A stretch of DNA of 30,064 nt from DASYYE01 sp035946955. GTDB lineage: Bacteria; Actinomycetota; Actinomycetes; Streptosporangiales; Streptosporangiaceae. The notes below the pieces were generated by a model that ran no database searches, was not told the origin of the DNA, and saw nothing but the letters and a program-made list of their open reading frames with translations. This document shows, in pieces, positions 7,472-15,847 of the stretch; the stretch's first letter is position 1, and every line of letters starts with the position of its first letter. The stretch spans positions 1 to 30,064 of the forward strand of contig DASYYE010000531.1 of NCBI GenBank assembly GCA_035946955.1, in the 5' to 3' direction. The translations under genes and the position numbers were made by a program.

Positions 7472-8227
7472 GTGGGCCCGATGCAGGCGGACCGCTGGGC
7501 ACCGGGGTACCGCGAGTGGCCAGCACCGGCCGGGACGCGCGGCGCCCTGGCCTGCCTGTGGGTCCGTGTCGTCCCGCCGGGTCCGCATGGGGTCTTCTCG
7601 GATGTGCTGCCGGACGGCTGCACCGACCTCATCTGGCAGCAGGGCCTCGGCGCGTTCGTGGCCGGGCCGGACACCGGTCCGGCGCCAGCCCTCACGCCAG
7701 CGGGCACCGTCCTGGCCGGGGTGAGGTTCCGGCCCGGCGCCGGGGGCGCGGCACTCGGAGTGCCACTCGCGGAACTGCGTGACCAGCGGGTCGACCTGGC
7801 CGACGTGGTGCCCTGGCTTTCCCGCGAACTGCCCGCCGACCTGACACCGGGCCACGCTATGGACCGCATTACGCGCGTGTGCGGGCAACTGGTCAGCGAG
7901 TGCCCGCCCGATCCTGTCGTGGTGGCGGCCACGGCCGCGCTGGCAACCGGCGAGGTGAGCGTGGCCAGCCTCGGTCAGGCCCTGGAGGTGAGCGAGCGGC
8001 ACCTGCGGCGCCGGTTCGACGCCGCGGTCGGCTACGGCCCGAAGACGCTGCAGCGGGTGCTGCGCTTCCGCCAAGTGCTCGCAGCGTTGTCCGCCCGGCC
8101 CACCAGCGACCTGGCGACCCTCGCCTACCAGGCAGGTTACGCCGACCAGGCCCATCTGACCCGGGAGACAACGCGGCTTGCGGGCCTGCCGCCCGCGGCG
8201 CTGGCCCGCAAGCTCACCAGCGGCTGA
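7472..8227 (+). CDS. AraC-family transcriptional regulator with DUF6597-like N-terminus
   Basis: The 251-residue protein has an N-terminal sensing domain (residues 1-130). Its signature is LPDGCTDLIWQ, followed by GPDTGPAP and GVRFRPGAGGAALGVPLAELRD, the DUF6597-type domain found before AraC DNA-binding modules. The AraC helix-turn-helix pair occupies about 150-245, with VSVASLGQALEVSERHLRRRF and the second-helix motif LATLAYQAGYADQAHLTRE. The ligand is unknown. It starts at GTG 7472, or at ATG 7481, without a clear ribosome binding site. The divergent toroid-like gene is the best candidate target. Confidence 0.87.
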   Translation: MGPMQADRWAPGYREWPAPAGTRGALACLWVRVVPPGPHGVFSDVLPDGCTDLIWQQGLGAFVAGPDTGPAPALTPAGTVLAGVRFRPGAGGAALGVPLAELRDQRVDLADVVPWLSRELPADLTPGHAMDRITRVCGQLVSECPPDPVVVAATAALATGEVSVASLGQALEVSERHLRRRFDAAVGYGPKTLQRVLRFRQVLAALSARPTSDLATLAYQAGYADQAHLTRETTRLAGLPPAALARKLTSG

Positions 8228-8258
8228 GCCCGGGTCAGACAAGCCTGGGAAAGGGTAT

Positions 8259-8942
8259 TCACTCGCGGACCGCAAGGCGGCCGGAGTCGCGGGCGCCCAG
8301 GAGCGTGAAGGCGGCCAGCCCGCCCGCGAACACGACGGCCGCGCAGAGCGCCCCGCCGAAGTCGTGCGGCGGGCGGGCTGCCCATGCCCATGGCGTGGTC
8401 CAGCCTCTGACCAGGGCTCCCTCGCTCACGATCAGGTAGGCCATGGGGGCGGCCCAGGCGAACGCGCCACCCAGCACCACTGCGCACAACAGGCCGACAC
8501 CGACCATGCCGGCCAGGTTGCGGACCCAGGCCAGGCTGCCGCCGGGCATGAGCCCCGCGCTCGCCCCGGCCGCCAGTGCGCCGACCCCGGCCGCCGTCAG
8601 CACCACCGGGGCGCCCAACCGGAGCCAGGGCAGCCATCGGCCGGTGGCGCGTTCCGGGTCGCCGAACGGTCCGTAGGTCGTGACGACGATCACGGCGGCT
8701 ATCCCGGTCTCGATCACCAGCGGTATGAACAACTGGGCGGCGCGTCCGCCAGCGATGTTCCAGTGCCAGTACAGCGCTGCCCACAGCACGGCGCCAAGGG
8801 CAGCCAGCAGGCCGGCGGCGGCCGGGGCCCGGCGGCTGGTGAGGTACAGCCATGCCAGTCGCGCCCCGGCGGTGACTGGATGGCCCGCTATCGGGGCGTG
8901 GGCCGCTTGCGGCGCTGACTCGTGGACTCCGGCAGCGGTCAT
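8259..8942 (-). CDS. Membrane protein, likely second ABC-transporter membrane subunit
   Basis: The 227-residue protein has about six hydrophobic segments, including AAGLLAALGAVLWAALYWHW, FIPLVIETGIAAVIVVTTYG, LGAPVVLTAAGVGALAAGASAG, MVGVGLLCAVVLGGAFAW and FGGALCAAVVFAGGLAAFTLL. The terminal gene of the sigma/ABC operon, it starts at ATG 8942, overlapping the preceding stop by 4 bp (ATGA). By position it pairs with the larger permease, but it carries no family motif that I recognise, so the subunit role is inferred from operon context. Confidence 0.72.
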   Translation of the reverse strand: MTAAGVHESAPQAAHAPIAGHPVTAGARLAWLYLTSRRAPAAAGLLAALGAVLWAALYWHWNIAGGRAAQLFIPLVIETGIAAVIVVTTYGPFGDPERATGRWLPWLRLGAPVVLTAAGVGALAAGASAGLMPGGSLAWVRNLAGMVGVGLLCAVVLGGAFAWAAPMAYLIVSEGALVRGWTTPWAWAARPPHDFGGALCAAVVFAGGLAAFTLLGARDSGRLAVRE

Positions 8943-10489
8943 GGCAGTTGCGCCAGGGTCAGGCCACCTGAGCGCAGCGCGGCCAGGTGGGCCGCGAGCC
9001 AGGCGTGGCGTTGCGGGCCGGGCAGCGTGACGAAGCGCCGGGCTGCGGCATAGACCGGCCCGCCCGCTTTCGGCGGCCCCTGCCCATGGGGTGACGGGGC
9101 CTCTCCCAGCGACGCCCATGACGGCAGGCCGGTCGTGCTCAGGATCGCGGGCTGCTCGGCGAACGGCATGCCCACGCCTTGCAGCAGGGCTGCCTGCAGG
9201 GCCTGTTGCGCCGGGGTGCCTGCGCCATTCCCAGCGCCCACGAATGCGTGCACCGCCAGCACCTGTAGCTCCTGCGCGAACTGCGTCTGGGTCACGCCGA
9301 ACGAGCCGGGCAGGTTGAGCGAATCCAGCGGCATTCGGAGCACTGGCGGCTGGCCACTGAGCGTCATCGCCTGACCGGCCCCTCCCTCGCCAGACGAGTA
9401 GAGCCCAGCCACCTGAGTGGCGCGGGCCGGCGCGCCGGGCAGGCCGGCTAGCTCAACGAAGACCGGCCGCAACCCGGCGGTCACTCCCGCCAGCGTGTTG
9501 GGGTAGGCCGGGTTCAGGCATACCGGCACCCCAGCGGCCCGGCCGCACACCGGCGTATAAGGCATCGGGCGGTCGCTGGCCGCGTCGTGCAGGCCGGGGA
9601 CGACCATGCCGTGTGGTCCGACATAGGCCTCCTCCACCAGCCCGACAGCGGTCCCGGCGGCCGCCAGCCCGATGAGCGTGACCCCTGCGGCGGCCCGCCG
9701 CGGCCACATGCTGCCCGCCCAGGCAGGCAGGCCGGTCAGGCCAAGCGCCGCGAGCGCGATACCGGCCAGGAACATGATCCGGGCGATCGGCACGTCAGGC
9801 AGGTAGGGATAGAAGGTGCCGGAGGGGGGCTGGTAGTTGCCGTTGGAGTTGGTCGGCAGGATCTGCGCCCATCCGGTGAGGGAACTGAACCCGGTCTGCG
9901 ACGACAGGGCCAGCGCCAGGAAGGCGCCGAAGGCAGCCAGCGGCGCCGCGAACCGGCTGGGGTACAACGCACCCACCGCGAACCCAAGCGCGCTGAACGC
10001 CAAGACGGCTGCCGCGCCCACCGCCACCCACCACCACGGGGGCGATCCCTGGACGCCCTGGTACGCGTAGACACCGAACATCACAGCGACGAAGACCAGG
10101 TAGGCACCTACCGCCCAGATGGCGGTCGCGGCCCAGGTGGCCAACTGGCCCGCCCACCTCGGCCGGGCGGTGGCCGTCACGAGGTCGGCCACGCCGCGCC
10201 TGCCGTCCCGCGACCCCATCCAGGCGGCCACCGCGGCCACGAACGGCCCGAAGTCGATGAAGGTGTGACCCTGCCCCATGTTCCAGAACGTGCGCACCAC
10301 CCATATCGGCGGCATTACCGTGCTTGGCCGGCAGGAGTCGAACCAGAACAGGCCGGCGACCAACGGCAGCATCCACGGCATGGCGTTGTGACGCAGTTCC
10401 AGCCACACCAGCCGGGCCGCGGTCAGCGGGCCGGACGGTACCGCCAGCGGCGGCCGGTGCCGCACCGGGGCATCGGCGGTGGCGGTCAT
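8939..10489 (-). CDS. ABC-2-type permease with large extracytoplasmic domain
   Basis: The 516-residue protein has about seven membrane segments in residues 35-310, such as WAATAIWAVGAYLVFVAVMFG, WVAVGAAAVLAFSALGFAVG, IARIMFLAGIALAALGL and GVTLIGLAAAGTAVGLV. These are followed by about 200 residues that should lie outside the membrane. That tail opens with VCGRAAGVPVCLNPAYPNTL, a two-cysteine block I have seen in uncharacterised actinobacterial ABC permeases. The substrate is not predictable; the company of an ECF sigma factor suggests an envelope-stress or peptide-defence exporter. Start ATG 10489 overlaps the ATPase stop by 4 bp. The open frame extends further upstream, but that part is only the shadow of the ATPase gene. 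Confidence 0.82.
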   Translation of the reverse strand: MTATADAPVRHRPPLAVPSGPLTAARLVWLELRHNAMPWMLPLVAGLFWFDSCRPSTVMPPIWVVRTFWNMGQGHTFIDFGPFVAAVAAWMGSRDGRRGVADLVTATARPRWAGQLATWAATAIWAVGAYLVFVAVMFGVYAYQGVQGSPPWWWVAVGAAAVLAFSALGFAVGALYPSRFAAPLAAFGAFLALALSSQTGFSSLTGWAQILPTNSNGNYQPPSGTFYPYLPDVPIARIMFLAGIALAALGLTGLPAWAGSMWPRRAAAGVTLIGLAAAGTAVGLVEEAYVGPHGMVVPGLHDAASDRPMPYTPVCGRAAGVPVCLNPAYPNTLAGVTAGLRPVFVELAGLPGAPARATQVAGLYSSGEGGAGQAMTLSGQPPVLRMPLDSLNLPGSFGVTQTQFAQELQVLAVHAFVGAGNGAGTPAQQALQAALLQGVGMPFAEQPAILSTTGLPSWASLGEAPSPHGQGPPKAGGPVYAAARRFVTLPGPQRHAWLAAHLAALRSGGLTLAQLP

Positions 10490-11250
10490 ACCCGCGTCTC
10501 CGTAGCTGACCGGGCCGCCGCCAGCACTGCGCTGTAGCCACGTTCCAGCGGGGCGTCGCCTGCCGCGCCGCTGCCCTCGCCCCTGGCTTTCAGTTCGTCC
10601 GGGGTGCCATGGAACACGATGCGCCCGGCGTCCATCAGGGCCACCTCGGTACAGGCGGCACCCACGTCCTCGACCAGGTGGGTGCTGACGACCACGGTCG
10701 CCCGCTGGCCGAGGTCGCGCAGCAGTCCGCGGAACGCCACCCGCTGCTCCGGGTCCAGCCCGGCGGTGGGCTCGTCCAGCAGCAGCAGGTCTGGGTCGTT
10801 GACGATCGCCTGCGCGATCCCGACCCGGCGCAACATCCCGCCGGACAGGGTGCGCAGCTTGGCCCTGGCCCTGTCCCCCAGGCCGACGCGCTCGATCGCG
10901 GTCGCCACCGCCCGCGGCACCTGCCCTGGCGGCATGTCCTTCAGCAGTGCGAAGTACTCGACGAAGTCCACCACCGTGAAGCCCGGGTAGTAGCCGAGGT
11001 TCTGCGGGAGGTACCCGAGCCTGCGCCGGACCTCCCGCCGGGGCCCGTAGGCAGCGGGGTCGCGGTCCAGTAGCCGCAGCTTGCCTGAGGAGGGTGGGAT
11101 CACTGTGGCGGCCATCCGCAGCAGTGTGGTCTTGCCCGCGCCGTTCGGGCCCAGCAGCCCGAACACCCCAGGTCCGGCCTGCAGGCTGACCCCTGCCACC
11201 GCCTGGGTCCGGCCGAACCGCCTTGTCAGGTCGCTGGCTTCGACGTTCAT
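10486..11250 (-). CDS. ABC transporter ATP-binding protein
   Basis: This 254-residue cytoplasmic ATPase is complete. It has Walker A GPNGAGKTT (about 33-41), Q-loop region YLPQNLGYYPG, signature LSGGMLRRVGIAQ, Walker B LLLLDEPTAGLD and H-loop VVSTHLVEDV. The family is that of ABC-2 exporters (antibiotic, lantibiotic or lipid export, BcrA/CcmA-like). It powers the two membrane subunits encoded downstream. Start ATG 11250 overlaps the stop of the preceding membrane gene by 4 bp, and the stop overlaps the permease start by 4 bp. Confidence 0.93.
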   Translation of the reverse strand: MNVEASDLTRRFGRTQAVAGVSLQAGPGVFGLLGPNGAGKTTLLRMAATVIPPSSGKLRLLDRDPAAYGPRREVRRRLGYLPQNLGYYPGFTVVDFVEYFALLKDMPPGQVPRAVATAIERVGLGDRARAKLRTLSGGMLRRVGIAQAIVNDPDLLLLDEPTAGLDPEQRVAFRGLLRDLGQRATVVVSTHLVEDVGAACTEVALMDAGRIVFHGTPDELKARGEGSGAAGDAPLERGYSAVLAAARSATETRV

Positions 11251-11993
11251 GGTGTCCCCTTCGGAATCCGGGTGGCATAGATGGCGACCGCTCCGCAGCA
11301 GGCTGCGAAGGCGAGGTAGGGAAGGACGAGGGAAGGGTCCGTGACAACGAAGGTGGGCTGTCCGCTGGCCGCCTGTCCAGCCAGCACTGTCATCCCCCAG
11401 CCGGCCACGCCCGCCGCCACACCGACATTCGCCGACCTGGCGAGCGTCGCCGCGGCCAGCGCGAGGCCGCAGGCGGCGGTCATCGGCACCAGCCAGCCGA
11501 ACGTCAGTGCGGCCGCGATGCCCGAGGCCGCCGAGGCGGCCAGCCCAAGGGCCGCGTTCAGCCCGAACACCGCCAGTGCCCGCACCAGCAGCACCATCCG
11601 GTTGCTGACAGCCGTGGTCTGGGACAGCTCCCAGGCCGGGTCCATCCCAGGCCCGTAGGCGTAGGCGATACCGGCCGCCGCGAGCGCGGGCGCGAGCAGC
11701 GGGACAAATGGCGTCCCGGTGCCCAGGGTCGCCACCATGCCTGCGAACAGCACCGCCACCGTGGCGATCACCCAGCCGAGCAGCAGCGCCGGCGTGGTGA
11801 CCAGTGCCCTGCCCAGGCCCGGCGAACGCAGCAGCCTCGAAGCCACCCGTTCCAGCCGCCCAGGCTGGCGGCGCCAGACCTGTGCGGCCACCCCGGCCCA
11901 CACCCGGCCCAGGTCCACGTCCAGGGGCTCGGCCTGGCGGCGCCCGGCCAGGCTGGCGTCCAGGCCGTCCCAGCCCGGATCGGGACCGTTCAT
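11247..11993 (-). CDS. Membrane protein in anti-sigma position of the ECF operon
   Basis: The 248-residue protein has a soluble N-terminus of about 70 residues (LDASLAGRRQAEPLDVDLGRV) followed by about six membrane segments such as LLLGWVIATVAVLFAGMVATL and FVPLLAPALAAAGIAYAYG. It sits directly after the ECF sigma gene with a 4-bp overlap, the usual place for an anti-sigma factor. It lacks the HxxxCxxC zinc motif of ZAS anti-sigma factors, so an unconventional membrane anti-sigma or simply another transporter component are both open. I recognise no named family. Confidence 0.72.
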   Translation of the reverse strand: MNGPDPGWDGLDASLAGRRQAEPLDVDLGRVWAGVAAQVWRRQPGRLERVASRLLRSPGLGRALVTTPALLLGWVIATVAVLFAGMVATLGTGTPFVPLLAPALAAAGIAYAYGPGMDPAWELSQTTAVSNRMVLLVRALAVFGLNAALGLAASAASGIAAALTFGWLVPMTAACGLALAAATLARSANVGVAAGVAGWGMTVLAGQAASGQPTFVVTDPSLVLPYLAFAACCGAVAIYATRIPKGTP

Positions 11994-12562
11994 CGGATTC
12001 CTCCCTCCGCGACCTGGCCGCCTGGCAGCGTCCCCTTGTCCCGCAGTGCGGCACGGAGCAGCCGCCTGGCGCGGTGGGCCCGGCTCTTCACGGTGCCCTC
12101 GGGGACGCCCATCAGCTCAGCCACCTCGGCGACCGGCCGGTCCTCGACGCACATCAGCCGCCAGGTCTCGCGTTCCGGGCTGCCCTGCGGCCCTAGCGCC
12201 GCCACCGCGTCGGCAAGGGCGGCCCGGGACAGCGCAGCCTCCGCCGGATCCCCGGCCCCGCGCCCGTCGGCGGCCACCACCGCGGGCAGGACCAGGGCGG
12301 CAGGGCCACGACGGCGCAGGAACAGCGCCGCCTGCCGGCGCGCGATACCCCACAGCCAGCCGCCCACGGCGCCTTCCGGCTGGTAGCCGCGCGCGCCCCG
12401 CCAGACCGCGAGGAACGTCTCCTGCAGCACGTCCTCGACGTCCGCGGCTGGCAGCACCGACCTCAGCCGGGCCGCGAGCCATGGCGCGTGCCGGAAGAAC
12501 AACTCCCGCAACGCGATGTCATCACCGGCCGCCACCGCGGCGACCAGTTCGTCGTCACCCAT
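11990..12562 (-). CDS. ECF-family RNA polymerase sigma factor
   Basis: The 190-residue protein has sigma region 2 (residues 5-75: LRELFFRHAPWLAARL, then AADVEDVLQETFLAVWRGARGY, with WLWGIARRQA) and region 4 (about 125-178: VAEVAELMGVPEGTVKSRAHRARRLL). No region 3 or extra C-terminal domain is present, the ECF hallmark. It would direct transcription of its own operon, an ABC exporter. Start ATG 12562 is chosen because region 2 begins there and because a promoter-like element ends seven bases upstream; no clear ribosome binding site is present. The stop overlaps the next start by 4 bp. Confidence 0.9.
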   Translation of the reverse strand: MGDDELVAAVAAGDDIALRELFFRHAPWLAARLRSVLPAADVEDVLQETFLAVWRGARGYQPEGAVGGWLWGIARRQAALFLRRRGPAALVLPAVVAADGRGAGDPAEAALSRAALADAVAALGPQGSPERETWRLMCVEDRPVAEVAELMGVPEGTVKSRAHRARRLLRAALRDKGTLPGGQVAEGGIR

Positions 12563-12569
12563 CGCATCT

Positions 12570-12596
12570 CTATTGCACCCCGGCAGCCTGCGGTTC
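12570..12596 (-). promoter_or_regulatory. Candidate ECF-type autoregulated promoter
   Basis: On the minus strand GAACC (12596-12592) is followed after 16 bp by CAATAG (12575-12570), seven bases before the sigma-factor ATG. A GAACC-like -35 is typical of ECF promoters, and the spacing predicts a leaderless transcript. Inferred from pattern only. Confidence 0.35.
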
Positions 12597-12730
12597 ACGA
12601 GACCGCCGAGATTTCTCAGGCGAAGATGAGCCTGGGTGGGTCTGGTGGCAGCAGGGCGGGGGATCCTAACAACGTCGCATCGCAACCCAACCCGACGATC
12701 GGCGGGGCCGCTGCGCAGGAAGGGGCCGGC

Positions 12731-13405
12731 ATGGGAGAAGAGGAGCAGTTCAGGATCGGGGCGGTGGTCAGGTGCACCAGCGGGGAGGTCTGCGGCGAGG
12801 TCCGTTACCTGGACATCAACCGGCGCGCGCACACACTCACGCACCTGGCGGTTGAGGAGAAGGACCGGCTGGGGCTCGGCCGGCTGGTCCCCACCGCCCG
12901 GGTCCACGTTGACCGCCAGACACACGAGATCCAGTTCGCCGGCACCATGGCGGACTTCCGGGAGCTCGAGGCCTCCGATGTGACCGAGTTCGCCGCGGAC
13001 ACCGAAGGCTACGAGCTCTATGGCGCCGAACAGGTGGTCGAGGAGCCCGAGTACGACCCGATCGCAGGCGAGCAGGTCGTAGGCGGGGCTGTCCCGGGGT
13101 TCTCAGCGACTGAGACCGTTGACAATGTCCCCGAAGGCGACGTGGAGGTTCCTGCCGGCAGCGCCGAGACCGGCCGCAAGTACCGCATCCACGCTGGCAG
13201 CCACGAGTTCGGGCGTGTCCATGGTGTCCTCACAGACGCCGGTCACCACGTGACCCACGTGCTCCTGGGTGAGTGGCACGGCCTTCGTCACAAGGAAGTG
13301 GCTGTCCCATTCACCGACCAGGACACGGTGCAGGACGACGGATTCCACCTCAGCCTGAGCAAGCAGCAGATAGAGGCACTGCCGCCGCTGGGCGACGGTT
13401 CCTGA
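12731..13405 (+). CDS. PRC-barrel-like repeat protein of unknown function
   Basis: This 224-residue acidic soluble protein contains two beta-barrel repeats of PRC type. The first is at about 5-75 (FRIGAVVRCTSGEVCGEVRY, then THLAVEEKDRLGLGRLVPTARV). The second is at about 150-222 (GRKYRIHAGSHEFGRVHGVL, then HVLLGEWHGLRHKEVAVPF). They are joined by an acidic linker rich in Glu and Val. PRC barrels mediate protein or RNA contacts (RimM, photosynthetic reaction centre H subunit) and two-copy stand-alone forms are common but unassigned in actinomycetes. AGGAAGGGG lies before ATG 12731. The GH13 gene follows after 21 bp, so the two are probably co-transcribed. Confidence 0.72.
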   Translation: MGEEEQFRIGAVVRCTSGEVCGEVRYLDINRRAHTLTHLAVEEKDRLGLGRLVPTARVHVDRQTHEIQFAGTMADFRELEASDVTEFAADTEGYELYGAEQVVEEPEYDPIAGEQVVGGAVPGFSATETVDNVPEGDVEVPAGSAETGRKYRIHAGSHEFGRVHGVLTDAGHHVTHVLLGEWHGLRHKEVAVPFTDQDTVQDDGFHLSLSKQQIEALPPLGDGS

Positions 13406-13426
13406 CCACTCGCGCAGAAGGTCGTC

Positions 13427-15835
13427 ATGGCAGGTCCGGTAGTTTCGTTTGCCTATTACCCAGGTGTGGACCGGCTTCCCGCGGGCACCCTGGTTGACCT
13501 GTGCGGCAGCTGGGCGCTGGATGGAACGCCCAGCGATGGAGCCTGGTCACGCCACCCGATGACGCTGGCCGCAGACGAGACCGGCGCGGCCTGTTTCACC
13601 GCCGACGTCTGTTTCGGCCAGGGGACGGCCGGGGCCTCGTTGTCATGGGGTACCTGGCTCCGCCTGGGTGGGGGCGCCGAGGTCTGGGGGGTTGCGGCTG
13701 AAGTGCCCGACCTCAGTTCGACGGCACAGGTGAGGACCCTGACCGTCGCGGTGCCTTCGGCGGATGGCCCGCAGCGGGAGAGCTACCGCCTGTGCTGGCA
13801 CCGTACGCGGGGGGCCCAGCGCTACCTGGCCTCGCCTGGGACAGCACCGCCCGGGCTGGGGTTCAGCGTCTGGGCCCCGGACGCGACCGCGGTCGAGGTC
13901 GTCTTTGTCCGGCCGGGCGGCTACGTCGCTGATGACGGATACGGCACCGACTCCGGGCAGCCCACCATCCCGCTGAACCGCGGCAGCGACGGTACCTGGA
14001 CGGCTGCCCTGCCCGCATTCGACCGGATGGTCGGGGCCCTTTACATGTACCGGGTCACCCGGCCGGACGGGAGCGTCAACTGGGCCACTGACATGTTCTC
14101 CCGGCAGCAGTCCGGCATGGGTGACTTCGATCCGGGGGGCGCCCGCTACGACGGGCCTGTCTCGCTGCTTGACGGACGGCCCAGCAGCTCGGTCGTGACC
14201 GACCCCGGCATGGTGGCCGCCTACCCGGCCGACCCCGCGGCCACGGCGGTCCCGGCCGAGGAGTTCTGGCGCGACGAGTTCGACCCGGCCCGGCCCGTGC
14301 CAGACCGTGTCGAAGACCTTGTGGTCTATGAACTGCACGTCGGTGCACTCAACCCGGAGACCACGGCGGCGGGCACTTTCGCCGACGCCCTCGGCTTCCT
14401 GCCCTACCTGGAAGACCTCGGTGTCAACGCGATCGAGTTGATGCCGATGTTCCAGTTCGACGGCAGCCTGTCGTGGGGGTACGGCAGTTCCCAGTTCCTG
14501 GCTATCGAGTCCGCGGCCGGCGGCCGGGATGCCTTGAAGCACTTCGTCAAGACCGCTCACCAGCACGGCATCGCGGTCATCATGGACGTCGTCTACAACC
14601 ACTACACTCCCCGCGCCGACAGGGCGGCCTGGCAGTACGACAGCACCAGCCCCCAGGACAATTGTTACTACTGGTATGAGGGCCAGCCCGGCCAGTACCC
14701 CTCGCCCGACGGGGGGTACCTGGACAACGTCTCCAGCGGGTGGGCGCCGCGCTATTCCGCCGACCAGGTCCGGGCGCTGTTTGTCAGCAGCGCCATGCTG
14801 TTGTTCGACGAGTTCCACGTGGATGGGTTGCGCGTGGACCAGACGGCCTCCATCCACCTGTACAACGCGCGCCACGCCGATGGCGCAGCCGTGCCCGCCG
14901 CCAACATCGCCGGCCGCAAGTTCCTGCGGGAGCTGTGCCAGACGGTCAAGACCTTCTACCCGGCCGCTGTCCTGATCGCGGAGGACCACTCAGGCTGGGA
15001 CCAGGTGACCATGCCCGCCTTTACCGGCGGTGTCGGCTTCGACGCCACGTGGTACGTGAACTTCTACCACCACCTCGTCGGCGAGACGGACGCCGGGCCA
15101 CAGTGGGCCGGCCTGCTGCTGAACGCCGGCCGGGACCCAGACGGGCCACTGCACATGAGCTATTTCGCTGGCGCGCTCGCGGCCAGCGGCGACCACAAGG
15201 TCGTCTACGAATCCAGCCATGACGAGGCCGGCAACGACCCCAGCACCGAGCGCACCATCCTCACCGCTGTCAACGGGGCACCGCTGGCCGGGCAGACACG
15301 GGCCTACGCCGAAGCCCGGTGCCGGTTCGCCTGCGCCATGACCATGCTGTCCGCAGGGACCCCCATGTTCCTCATGGGTGAGGAGGTAGGCGCACAGAAC
15401 GCCTACACCTACAACAAGTTCAACGAGGAAAAGGAAGACCTGCCAGGACTGCGGGACTCGACCGGGGCGTTCCTGTGGCGGTTCTACCAGGACATCATCC
15501 GCTTCCGTCTTGGCTCAACGGTCATCCGGTCCGCGAATATCGACGTCTTCCACGCCAACGACGACGCGCGGGTCATAGCCTTCCGCCGCTGGGACGACAC
15601 CGGCGAGCTGCTGGTGGTCGGCAGCTTGAACAATTCGCCGTTCAGCTCACCCGGCTACCTCCTCTCCTACGGGCCGCTCGGTGACTGGGGGTGGCGTGAA
15701 TGCCTCAACAGCGACGGCAGCGCGTATGGCGGTGAGAACACAGGCAACCTCGGCGCGACGCTGCGCGCCGCCAACGGCCAGCTCAACGTCGTGGTCCCAG
15801 CGAACGGGGTGGTGGTGTTCAGCCGCACCACCTGA
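13427..15835 (+). CDS. GH13 alpha-glucan enzyme, branching-enzyme/TreZ-like
   Basis: The 802-residue enzyme has an N-terminal carbohydrate-binding part. After about 130 residues of unknown type comes a CBM48-like domain (GFSVWAPDATAVEVVFVRPGG near 145). The GH13 TIM barrel follows (about 290-700) and an all-beta C-terminal domain. Catalytic motifs are complete: region I MDVVYNH (Asp387), region II GLRVDQTAS (nucleophile Asp471), region III IAEDHSG (acid/base Glu519) and region IV SSHDEAGN (Asp599). Region II is unusual, with Gln-Thr after the nucleophile where branching enzymes and TreZ have Ala. The absence of a signal peptide suggests cytoplasmic glycogen or trehalose metabolism. ATG 13427 has GAAGG upstream. 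Branching versus hydrolytic activity cannot be settled by eye. Confidence 0.85.
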   Translation: MAGPVVSFAYYPGVDRLPAGTLVDLCGSWALDGTPSDGAWSRHPMTLAADETGAACFTADVCFGQGTAGASLSWGTWLRLGGGAEVWGVAAEVPDLSSTAQVRTLTVAVPSADGPQRESYRLCWHRTRGAQRYLASPGTAPPGLGFSVWAPDATAVEVVFVRPGGYVADDGYGTDSGQPTIPLNRGSDGTWTAALPAFDRMVGALYMYRVTRPDGSVNWATDMFSRQQSGMGDFDPGGARYDGPVSLLDGRPSSSVVTDPGMVAAYPADPAATAVPAEEFWRDEFDPARPVPDRVEDLVVYELHVGALNPETTAAGTFADALGFLPYLEDLGVNAIELMPMFQFDGSLSWGYGSSQFLAIESAAGGRDALKHFVKTAHQHGIAVIMDVVYNHYTPRADRAAWQYDSTSPQDNCYYWYEGQPGQYPSPDGGYLDNVSSGWAPRYSADQVRALFVSSAMLLFDEFHVDGLRVDQTASIHLYNARHADGAAVPAANIAGRKFLRELCQTVKTFYPAAVLIAEDHSGWDQVTMPAFTGGVGFDATWYVNFYHHLVGETDAGPQWAGLLLNAGRDPDGPLHMSYFAGALAASGDHKVVYESSHDEAGNDPSTERTILTAVNGAPLAGQTRAYAEARCRFACAMTMLSAGTPMFLMGEEVGAQNAYTYNKFNEEKEDLPGLRDSTGAFLWRFYQDIIRFRLGSTVIRSANIDVFHANDDARVIAFRRWDDTGELLVVGSLNNSPFSSPGYLLSYGPLGDWGWRECLNSDGSAYGGENTGNLGATLRAANGQLNVVVPANGVVVFSRTT

Positions 15836-15847
15836 ACCCTTCAGGTG
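15829..15847. terminator. Candidate bidirectional terminator between convergent genes
   Basis: A perfect 8-bp stem, CACCTGAA / TTCAGGTG, with loop ccc contains the stop codons of both convergent genes. There is no T-run, as usual in very GC-rich genomes. Confidence 0.5.

Noticed and set aside
8222..8259. Weak CCCGGG/CCTGGG stem between the AraC gene and the operon end.
   Set aside because: Six pairs including a G-U, with a nine-base loop; too weak to call a terminator.
10490..11347. A long upstream extension of the larger permease frame across the ATPase gene.
   Set aside because: The added residues are low-complexity Arg/Gly/Pro shadow sequence; the ATGA-coupled start at 10489 gives a coherent permease.
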